From an uncultured Hyphomicrobiales bacterium (GTDB lineage: Bacteria; Pseudomonadota; Alphaproteobacteria; Rhizobiales; Xanthobacteraceae): a DNA stretch of 5,242 bases. Position numbers and translations under genes: made by a program. The notes beneath the pieces were generated by a model. That model was not told where the DNA came from. It ran no database searches and was given only the letters and a program-made list of their open reading frames with translations. Numbering within the stretch: position 1 is the stretch's first letter; every line of letters begins with the position of its first letter. The stretch covers positions 1 to 5,242 of the forward strand of contig CAITEM010000010.1 in assembly GCA_903891395.1 (NCBI GenBank), read 5' to 3'. Below are positions 1-5,003 of the stretch, in pieces.

Positions 1-288
1 CAGCCGATGCAGATTCGGCATCGCCGGATTGAGCGCGAAGAATGAATCGAGCGGCAACGCCGGCGTCGCGCCGTCGAGCAGCAGCGCCTTGTCGCCGCGC
101 AATTTGATCCAGTCCGGATCGCCGACCGGCGCCACGGTGGCGAGACCGTCGAGCGCGCCGCGCAGCACGATCACCAGCAGGCGCGGATCGCGGCCTTTGG
201 CGAGCGCGAGCTTCGGCAGATAGGCCCAGGCGAACAAGGTGCCGGAGGCCAGCAGCAATTCGCGGCGCGAGGGAGCGTGGATGGTCAT
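1..288 (-). CDS. DUF1501 family protein, Tat-exported (partial, 3' end missing)
   Basis: This is the first 96 residues of a DUF1501 (COG4102) protein; full members are usually around 400 residues, so about three quarters lies beyond the left edge. The N-terminus carries a twin-arginine export signal: S-R-R-E-L-L at residues 7-12, a hydrophobic stretch to about residue 25, and a likely A-L-A cleavage site at 28-30. The mature protein opens with LVIVLRGALDGLATVAP, the family's characteristic first strand and Leu-Arg-Gly...Asp-Gly motif. The ATG at 288-286 was chosen because it lies 8 nt after a good AGGAG and gives a complete Tat signal. It begins 4 nt after the stop of the DUF1800 gene, so the two are expected to be cotranscribed. 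The family has been linked to sulfatase/alkaline-phosphatase-like folds, but no activity is established; periplasmic location is inferred from the signal. Confidence 0.9.
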   Translation of the reverse strand, partial: MTIHAPSRRELLLASGTLFAWAYLPKLALAKGRDPRLLVIVLRGALDGLATVAPVGDPDWIKLRGDKALLLDGATPALPLDSFFALNPAMPNLHRL

Positions 289-292
289 CGCA

Positions 293-1810
293 TCATCTCC
301 TCAAAAACTCAGGGGCCATCAGCAGCAGCGCCAGCGCTTGTGGCCGGCTTTCGGCACGCGCCAGCGCCTGCCGCGTTTCCGGCGAGGCGAGGGGCCCGAG
401 CGCGGCGTCGGCCATTTCCTCAGGATCGACCAGGCCGCCGACGCGGCGTGCCAACTGGTTGGCGATGTCCAGCCGCTCCGGCAGGCCGTCCATCCAGGCG
501 GCGTTGTCGTCGCCAAAGCCTTTCGGCGCCGGCGGGCGCCACAACGGCTCGCCCAGAAGATTGAGCGTGTTGACGATGCGGCGGATGTCGGACAGCGCCA
601 GGCCGCAGGCGCGCATCGAGGCCACCGTCCATTCGCTCGGCTTCTTCAACTTCGTGCGCGGCGCATCCCAGGCTTCGGGCGCCAGCACCAGCGCCTTGGA
701 AACTTCCTTGAGGTCGCCTTTGGTGTCGAGGAAGCGCTTGGCGAGTTTGTCGACCAAGGTCTGCGGCGGCTCGTCGGCGACGAAGTGCCGGACCAGCTTG
801 TCCGCGATGTGCTGCGCGGTCGCCGGATGGCGCGCCAGCGCCAGCAGCACCGAGCGGCCCTGCTCGTAACCGGCGTCGTCGTAGCTGGTCTTGAGCACGG
901 TCTGCGCGCCCGGCTCGTGCATGCGCTCGTTGAAAATGAATTCGCCGCCGCGCTCGCCTTGCTTCAGTGGGGTGATGCTCCAGCCGGTGATGACCTTGGC
1001 GAAACTGGTGACGTCGTCCTGCGAATAACCGGCCCGCGCGCCGAGCGTATGCAGTTCGAGAGTCTCGCGGCCGAGATTTTCGTTGAGGCCCTTGCTCTGG
1101 CGCAGGCCGGCGATCGAGTTCGGTCCGATCGAACGCGCGTTGTCGAGGTAGAACAGCATCGCGGGATGGGATTCCACGGCCATCAGCATGTCGGCGAAGT
1201 TGCCGAGCACATGCGGCCGGATCGCTTCGCGTTCGAAAGCGCCGGCGACCGAGCGCACCTTGTCGGCCGAGACGCAGAAATGGTTCGACCAGAACCAGAC
1301 AAGACGTTCGGCAAAGCCGATGTCGGCGCCGAGGGCGGAATCGAAACGCGCCTTGGCTTCTTCGAGATAAATCTGCTGCGGGATGCCGGGGCCGGGATTG
1401 GGTTTCGGCGGCTGGGCGTCGGCCGTGGCGGGCGCTGCCGCCGCGGGCTTCGCCTCCATCGCGGGAGCGCCGTTCATCGGCGCCGAGGCCTGGGCCATCT
1501 GGGCCTCTTTTGCCGCTTGCGCCGCCTTATTGGCTTCGTTTTGCGCGATCTCGCGTTCGGCGCGCTGCGCCAGACGGTCGGCTTTGCGCTCCTGGCGGTA
1601 GTCGAACGCCGCGCGCGCCGCTTCGCCGCTATTCAACAGGTCGTCGTCGGAAATCTGGCCGGCATTGGGACGGTCCAGTTCGGCCATAATCGCGCCGCGC
1701 GCGTCGGCGCCGATGGCCGCCAGCGACCCCGCGCGGGGGCCGAAACCAAACCGGTGCAGCGCGATGGCGGCGTGCGCCTTTGCATCCAGCGGTTTGTTCT
1801 CGACAGCCAT
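293..1810 (-). CDS. DUF1800 domain-containing protein
   Basis: A 505-residue DUF1800 (COG5267) protein, complete. Family signatures in order: LHRFGFGPRAG near residues 18-28, FWSNHFCVS at about 173-181, the HPAMLFYLDN region at 215-224, GLNENLGRETLELHTLG at 241-257, a GYSQDDV...ITGW block at 261-277, and HIADKLVRHFV at 334-344. Residues about 65-110 form a charged Ala/Glu/Arg/Lys-rich helix with coiled-coil character, followed by a Pro/Ala linker to about 143; this looks like an insertion between the N-terminal helix and the core. I chose ATG at 1810-1808, which has AAGG 8 nt upstream, over an in-frame TTG at 1831 that would add only seven residues. No convincing signal peptide is seen, in contrast to its DUF1501 partner. 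Biochemical function is unknown. It is divergent from thyA and heads the unit with the DUF1501 gene. Confidence 0.94.
   Translation of the reverse strand: MAVENKPLDAKAHAAIALHRFGFGPRAGSLAAIGADARGAIMAELDRPNAGQISDDDLLNSGEAARAAFDYRQERKADRLAQRAEREIAQNEANKAAQAAKEAQMAQASAPMNGAPAMEAKPAAAAPATADAQPPKPNPGPGIPQQIYLEEAKARFDSALGADIGFAERLVWFWSNHFCVSADKVRSVAGAFEREAIRPHVLGNFADMLMAVESHPAMLFYLDNARSIGPNSIAGLRQSKGLNENLGRETLELHTLGARAGYSQDDVTSFAKVITGWSITPLKQGERGGEFIFNERMHEPGAQTVLKTSYDDAGYEQGRSVLLALARHPATAQHIADKLVRHFVADEPPQTLVDKLAKRFLDTKGDLKEVSKALVLAPEAWDAPRTKLKKPSEWTVASMRACGLALSDIRRIVNTLNLLGEPLWRPPAPKGFGDDNAAWMDGLPERLDIANQLARRVGGLVDPEEMADAALGPLASPETRQALARAESRPQALALLLMAPEFLRR
297..301 (-). promoter_or_regulatory. 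Ribosome binding site of the DUF1501 gene inside the DUF1800 coding end
   Basis: AGGAG on the minus strand, 8 nt before the DUF1501 ATG. It is built from the final two Arg codons (AGG AGA) of the DUF1800 gene, immediately before that gene's TGA. The overlap of ribosome site and upstream coding end suggests that translation of the two genes is coupled, and it decides the DUF1501 start among three closely spaced ATGs (two of them out of frame). Confidence 0.75.
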
Positions 1811-1849
1811 GACGAAAGCCTTGAAAACCAAGTTCCCGCCGCCGTCCCC

Positions 1850-1878
1850 GCTATCCTTTTCGGCCTAAACTCTGTCGA
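1850..1878 (-). promoter_or_regulatory. Candidate promoter of the DUF1800-DUF1501 unit
   Basis: On the minus strand TCGACA (1878-1873, five of six to the TTGACA consensus) is followed after exactly 17 nt by GATAGC (1855-1850), a weak match to the -10 element. Transcription would start around 1843, giving a leader of about 30 nt before the ATG at 1810 and leaving very little leader for the alternative TTG at 1831. The -10 is poor, so this is a position proposal rather than a firm call. Confidence 0.35.
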
Positions 1879-1891
1879 TACTGAGGCGGGT

Positions 1892-1923
1892 TTGACCTGC
1901 GGCCGGTTGCCGGGCGGGATAAG
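1892..1923 (+). promoter_or_regulatory. Candidate promoter of the thyA operon
   Basis: TTGACC at 1892-1897 is a good -35 match. The best -10-like string downstream is GATAAG at 1918-1923, but the spacer of 20 nt is longer than the usual 16-18; the 17-nt position (CGGGAT, 1915-1920) matches poorly. The -35 is the main evidence, together with the need for a promoter in this divergent gap. Confidence 0.3.
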
Positions 1924-1964
1924 GTTGCCCATCTTCGCCCTGAGTCGGGCTCCAGGACCTTGCG

Positions 1965-2759
1965 ATGCGCCAATACCTCGATCTGATGGAACACATTCTC
2001 CACCACGGCGTGGAGAAGCGAGACCGTACCGGCACCGGGACGATCTCGGTGTTCGGCCATCAGATGCGCTTCGACCTCAGCGACGGCTTCCCGATGCTGA
2101 CCACCAAGAAGCTGCATCTGAAGTCGATCGTGTACGAGTTGCTGTGGTTCCTGGCCGGCGACACCAACATCAAATATCTCAAGGACAACGGCGTGCGTAT
2201 CTGGGACGAGTGGGCCGACGAGCACGGCGACCTCGGGCCGGTCTACGGTCACCAGTGGCGCTCGTGGCCGGCGAAAGACGGGGCGACCATCGACCAGATC
2301 GCCAACGTCATCGCGATGATCAAGCGCAATCCGGATTCGCGCCGCCTGATCGTCACGGCGTGGAATCCGGCCGACGTCGACAAGATGGCGTTGCCGCCCT
2401 GCCACTGTCTGTTCCAGTTCTACGTGGCCGACGGCAAGCTGTCGTGCCAGCTTTATCAGCGTTCGGCCGACGTGTTTCTCGGCGTGCCGTTCAACATCGC
2501 GTCCTACGCGCTGCTGACGCTGATGGTGGCGCAGGTCACCGGGTACAAGCCGGGCGAGTTCATCCACACGTTCGGCGACGCGCATCTTTATCTCAACCAT
2601 TTGGAGCAGGCGAAGCTGCAACTGTCGCGGGCGCCGAAGGCGCTGCCGGCGATGCGGCTCAATCCGGACGTGAAGGACATCTTCGGCTTCCGCTTCGAGG
2701 ACTTCACGTTGGAGAATTACGAACCGCACGCGCACATTAAAGCCGCAGTCGCGGTATGA
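1965..2759 (+). CDS. thyA: Thymidylate synthase
   Basis: Cytoplasmic thymidylate synthase (EC 2.1.1.45): dUMP + 5,10-methylene-tetrahydrofolate to dTMP + dihydrofolate. The 264-residue length equals that of the E. coli enzyme and the numbering aligns without shift: Arg21, Trp80, the Arg126-Arg127 pair that reaches the partner subunit's phosphate site, catalytic Cys146 in LPPCHC, the dUMP-binding Gln165-Arg166-Ser167 and Asp169, Asn177, and His207/Tyr209 in the DAHLYLNH motif. The C-terminus ends IKAAVAV, close to the E. coli tail that closes over the active site. ATG at 1965 is preceded by AGGA with 7-nt spacing. Its TGA overlaps the ATG of the acetyltransferase gene (ATGA, 2756-2759). It is first gene of the thyA - acetyltransferase - folA operon; its product dihydrofolate is the substrate of FolA. 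All key residues are present, so it should be active. Confidence 0.98.
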   Translation: MRQYLDLMEHILHHGVEKRDRTGTGTISVFGHQMRFDLSDGFPMLTTKKLHLKSIVYELLWFLAGDTNIKYLKDNGVRIWDEWADEHGDLGPVYGHQWRSWPAKDGATIDQIANVIAMIKRNPDSRRLIVTAWNPADVDKMALPPCHCLFQFYVADGKLSCQLYQRSADVFLGVPFNIASYALLTLMVAQVTGYKPGEFIHTFGDAHLYLNHLEQAKLQLSRAPKALPAMRLNPDVKDIFGFRFEDFTLENYEPHAHIKAAVAV

Positions 2760-3256
2760 GCGTGGCTGCAAATCTCAATATCCGTTCGGCCGTGCCTGCC
2801 GACAGCGCGTCGATCTTCGCGCTGGTCTGCGAGCTGGCCGATTACGAAAATCTGCAAGGCGAGGTCGACGCCAAGCCTGAGGAAATCGCCGCGGCGCTGT
2901 TTGGCAAAGAGCCGCGTGTGTTCTGCGACATTGCGGAATGGAACGGCGAGGCGGCGGGGTTCTCGGTCTGGTTTGTGAACTTCTCGACGTTCCGCGGCCG
3001 TCACGGGCTTTACGTCGAGGACCTGTTCGTGCGCCCGGAATTTCGCGGCAAGGGTATCGGCAAGGCGCTGATGGCGCGGCTGGCGCAACGCTGCGTCGAG
3101 GACAAGCTCGCGCGGTTCGAATGGGCCGTGCTCGATTGGAACGCGCCTTCGATTGAATTCTACAAATCGATCGGCGCGAAGGTGATGGACGAGTGGAAAA
3201 TCTGCCGGCTGACCGGCAAGGCCTTGCACGATTTCGCCGCGAGAACTCAGACATGA
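2756..3256 (+). CDS. GNAT N-acetyltransferase, diamine (spermidine/spermine) acetyltransferase-like
   Basis: A 166-residue single-domain GNAT protein. Visible parts: beta-1 start LNIRSAVPAD (7-16); an ELADYE segment (26-31) like the ELAKYE of eukaryotic spermidine/spermine acetyltransferase SAT1; a GLYVEDLFVRPEFRGKGIG block (84-102) whose R-G-K-G-I-G binds the acetyl-CoA pyrophosphate; and VLDWNAPSIEFYKSIGA (125-141), where Tyr136 matches the catalytic-acid tyrosine of SAT1. The whole pattern is that of the SAT1/SAT2-like branch, which acetylates polyamines or thialysine-like amines; the true substrate here cannot be read from sequence. The start overlaps the thyA stop by 4 nt with no clear Shine-Dalgarno, and the stop overlaps the folA start in the same way, so translation probably depends on reinitiation. 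Its role between two folate-cycle enzymes is unexplained. Confidence 0.93.
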   Translation: MSVAANLNIRSAVPADSASIFALVCELADYENLQGEVDAKPEEIAAALFGKEPRVFCDIAEWNGEAAGFSVWFVNFSTFRGRHGLYVEDLFVRPEFRGKGIGKALMARLAQRCVEDKLARFEWAVLDWNAPSIEFYKSIGAKVMDEWKICRLTGKALHDFAARTQT

Positions 3257-3756
3257 ACATCGTGCTGGTCGCCGCCATCGGCGACAACGACGTCATCGGC
3301 CGCGAGGGCCAATTGCCGTGGCGGTTGAAGTCCGATCTGCAGCACTTCCGCAAAGTGACGCTGAACCGCCCCGTGCTGATGGGCCGCAAGACCTATGAGT
3401 CGATCGGCAAGCCCCTCAAGGATCGCACCAATATTCTGCTGACCAAGGATCTCGGTTTGGTGGCGCCGGGTTGCGTGCTGGCGACCAGCCTCGAAGCGGG
3501 GCTCGGGTTTGCGCGCCAGGATGCCGAGCGGCGCGGCGTCGACGAGATCATGGTGATTGGCGGCAGCGACGTGTTCGCCGCGACGATGCCGCGGGCGGCG
3601 CGGCTGGAAATCACCCACGTTCATGCCAGCCCCGAGGGTGACGTGCGGTTTCCCCGGATCGACCCGGCGGTGTGGCAGGAAACGTCGCGTCAAGAGGTCA
3701 AAGCCGGCCCGGACGACGATGCGGACTTCGCCGTCGCGGTTTATGTCAGGCGCTAG
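3253..3756 (+). CDS. folA: Dihydrofolate reductase
   Basis: Type I dihydrofolate reductase (EC 6.3-unrelated; EC 1.5.1.3), 167 residues against 159 in E. coli, using NADPH to reduce dihydrofolate to tetrahydrofolate. Key positions: AAIGDNDVIGREGQLPW (7-23, with Trp23), acidic Asp28 equivalent to E. coli Asp27, the NADPH-binding MGRKTYESIG (43-52), Arg58 for the folate glutamate tail, VIGGSDVF (101-108) and Thr121 in ITHVHA, followed by EGDVRFP (128-134). Phe108 stands where E. coli has Tyr100, a change also seen in some other bacterial enzymes. The ATG at 3253 was chosen because it gives the normal DHFR N-terminus and overlaps the acetyltransferase stop (ATGA, 3253-3256); an upstream in-frame GTG at 3193 would add 20 residues foreign to the family. 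Third gene of the thyA operon, recycling the dihydrofolate made by ThyA; the target of trimethoprim. Confidence 0.97.
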   Translation: MNIVLVAAIGDNDVIGREGQLPWRLKSDLQHFRKVTLNRPVLMGRKTYESIGKPLKDRTNILLTKDLGLVAPGCVLATSLEAGLGFARQDAERRGVDEIMVIGGSDVFAATMPRAARLEITHVHASPEGDVRFPRIDPAVWQETSRQEVKAGPDDDADFAVAVYVRR

Positions 3757-3770
3757 CCGCTGCATGTCGG

Positions 3771-3784
3771 CGCGTTGTAACGCG
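3771..3784. repeat. Perfect 6+6 inverted repeat overlapping the hflK promoter
   Basis: CGCGTT-GT-AACGCG: two 6-bp arms separated by 2 bp. The 2-nt centre is too short for an RNA hairpin and no T-run follows, so it is not a terminator. It covers the -35 hexamer of the hflK promoter candidate (3775-3780), the arrangement expected of a repressor-type operator. No regulator is identified and a chance occurrence is possible. Confidence 0.35.
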
Positions 3785-3803
3785 GCCTTGCGTCCCCTAT
3801 AAC
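3775..3803 (+). promoter_or_regulatory. Candidate promoter of hflK-hflC
   Basis: TTGTAA (3775-3780) and TATAAC (3798-3803) are separated by exactly 17 nt and each differs from the sigma-70 consensus by one or two bases. A start near 3810 would give a leader of about 48 nt. The same bases also read GTTGTAA (3774-3780), 13 nt, CCCCTATA (3794-3801), resembling the heat-shock sigma-32 (RpoH) pattern of CTTGAAA and CCCCATNT. Heat-shock control would fit a protease-associated gene pair but is inference. Confidence 0.55.
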
Positions 3804-3845
3804 CCCCACCAATATAGCCTTGTCGGGCATAAGGTCCTGACGCTG

Positions 3846-3849
3846 GGAG
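3846..3849 (+). promoter_or_regulatory. Ribosome binding site of hflK
   Basis: GGAG within GGGAGA lies 8 nt before the ATG at 3858. It sets the HflK start: the frame stays open back into folA, but only this ATG has a Shine-Dalgarno and gives the family's Met-Pro-Trp N-terminus. Confidence 0.8.
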
Positions 3850-3857
3850 ATTTTTCA

Positions 3858-5003
3858 ATGCCATGGAGCAATCAGGGCGGCGGTGGCGGCCCTTGGGGGG
3901 CAGGCTCGGGCGGCAAGAGCCCGTGGGGCGGTGGACCGCAGTCGTCGGGACCGACACCCCCCGATCTCGAGGAAATGCTCCGGCGCGGCCAGGATAAATT
4001 GCGGCGCGTGCTGCCGGGCGGCAATCTCGGCGGCAAGGGCTTCGCTATTCTGGGCTTGGCGGCCGTCATTCTCTGGGGTTTCTCCGGTGTGTTTCAGGTC
4101 GGCCCTGACGAACTCGGCGTCGTCCTGCGCTTCGGCCAGGACGTGCGCGAAGTGCAGCCCGGATTGAATTACCACCTGCCTTATCCGATCGAGACCGTGC
4201 TCACGCCCAAGGCCTTGCGCGTCAACAAGATCGACATCGGCATGCGCGTCGTCGACGACGTCCGCCGCGGCAGCGCCACCCGCGATGTGCCCGAGGAAAG
4301 CTTGATGCTGACGGGCGACGAGAACATCGTTGACGTCGATTTCTCGGTGCTGTGGAAGGTGAAGCCGACCGGCGTAGGCGAATATCTGTTCAACATTCAA
4401 CGGCCGGAAGAAACCGTGAAAGCGGTCGCCGAAAGCGCGATGCGCGAAGTCATCGGCCGTTCCGAAATCCAGCCGATTTTGACCGGCGCGCGGCAGACCA
4501 TCGAAACCGCGGTGCAGGATCTGATGCAGAAGACGCTCGACCATTACGGCGCCGGCATCATGGTGCAGCAAGTGCAGATGCAGAAAGTCGATCCGCCAAC
4601 GCAGGTCATCGACTCCAACCGCGACGTCCAGGCGGCGCGCGCCGATCTCGAGCGCGCGGTCAACGAAGCACAGACCTATCAGAACCGCGTGGTACCGGAA
4701 GCCCGCGGTAAGGTCGCTCAGATCACGCAGGCGGCCGAAGCCTACAAGTCGCAGACGGTGGCGGAAGCGACCGGCCAGACATCGCGCTTTCTCAAGATCT
4801 ACGAGCAGTACCTGAAAGCACCTGAAGTCACCCGTGAGCGCATGTATCTGGAAACCATGGAGCGCGTGCTCGGCGGCGCCGACAAGATCATTCTCGATTC
4901 CGGCGCCCGCGATGGCGGCTCCAGTGTCGTTCCTTATCTGCCGCTCAATGAGCTTTCGCGTCCGGCGGCGCCGCGCCAACCGCAGGCGGGAAACCGGCCA
5001 TGA
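3858..5003 (+). CDS. hflK: FtsH protease modulator HflK (SPFH/band-7 membrane protein)
   Basis: A 381-residue HflK. With HflC it builds a large membrane-anchored assembly around the ATP-dependent FtsH protease and modulates which membrane proteins FtsH degrades. Order of parts: a cytoplasmic Gly-rich head (1-31) with three Pro-Trp units at 2-3, 12-13 and 22-23; a basic helix PDLEEMLRRGQDKLRR (35-50); one transmembrane segment at about 61-80; then the periplasmic SPFH domain starting VGPDELGVVLRFG (81-93) and including PGLNYHLPYPIE (101-112) and SLMLTGDENIVDVD (148-161). A long helical region with coiled-coil character follows (about 245-320), and the tail (about 365-381) is Pro-rich. E. coli HflK is slightly longer (about 419), the difference lying mainly in the termini. 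The TGA overlaps the hflC ATG (5000-5003), so the two partners should be made in balance. Confidence 0.97.
   Translation: MPWSNQGGGGGPWGAGSGGKSPWGGGPQSSGPTPPDLEEMLRRGQDKLRRVLPGGNLGGKGFAILGLAAVILWGFSGVFQVGPDELGVVLRFGQDVREVQPGLNYHLPYPIETVLTPKALRVNKIDIGMRVVDDVRRGSATRDVPEESLMLTGDENIVDVDFSVLWKVKPTGVGEYLFNIQRPEETVKAVAESAMREVIGRSEIQPILTGARQTIETAVQDLMQKTLDHYGAGIMVQQVQMQKVDPPTQVIDSNRDVQAARADLERAVNEAQTYQNRVVPEARGKVAQITQAAEAYKSQTVAEATGQTSRFLKIYEQYLKAPEVTRERMYLETMERVLGGADKIILDSGARDGGSSVVPYLPLNELSRPAAPRQPQAGNRP

Noticed and set aside
1811..1831. TTG start for the DUF1800 protein at 1831
   Set aside because: Adds only seven residues, uses a rarer start codon, and would leave almost no leader from the candidate promoter; the ATG at 1810 has AAGG at proper spacing.
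239..2740. An 833-codon plus-strand open frame spanning the DUF1800 gene and much of thyA
   Set aside because: It is antisense to DUF1800 and a shifted frame over thyA, both with clear family motifs. The translation is Arg/Gly-rich without domain signatures, as expected from GC-rich codon periodicity.
1851..2771. A 306-codon minus-strand open frame opposite thyA
   Set aside because: Antisense mirror of a well-supported thyA gene; no recognisable motifs and typical Arg/His/Val-rich shadow composition.
3193..3252. An N-terminal extension of FolA from a GTG at 3193
   Set aside because: It would run 64 nt into the acetyltransferase gene and add residues absent from the family; the ATG at 3253 gives the standard N-terminus and an ATGA overlap.
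3757..3784. An intrinsic terminator after folA
   Set aside because: The inverted repeat there has a 2-nt centre and no T-run, so it cannot form a standard terminator hairpin; readthrough into hflK is possible.
3819..3834. CCTT...AAGG hairpin in the hflK leader
   Set aside because: Only four base pairs around a 9-nt loop, too weak to call a structure.
3672..3857. An N-terminal extension of HflK reaching back into folA
   Set aside because: It overlaps folA, lacks family similarity and would bypass the good GGAG-8-ATG start at 3858.
3855..4979. A 374-codon minus-strand open frame opposite hflK
   Set aside because: Exact antisense shadow of hflK; Leu/Arg/His/Asp-rich with no domain signature and no promoter or ribosome site seen.
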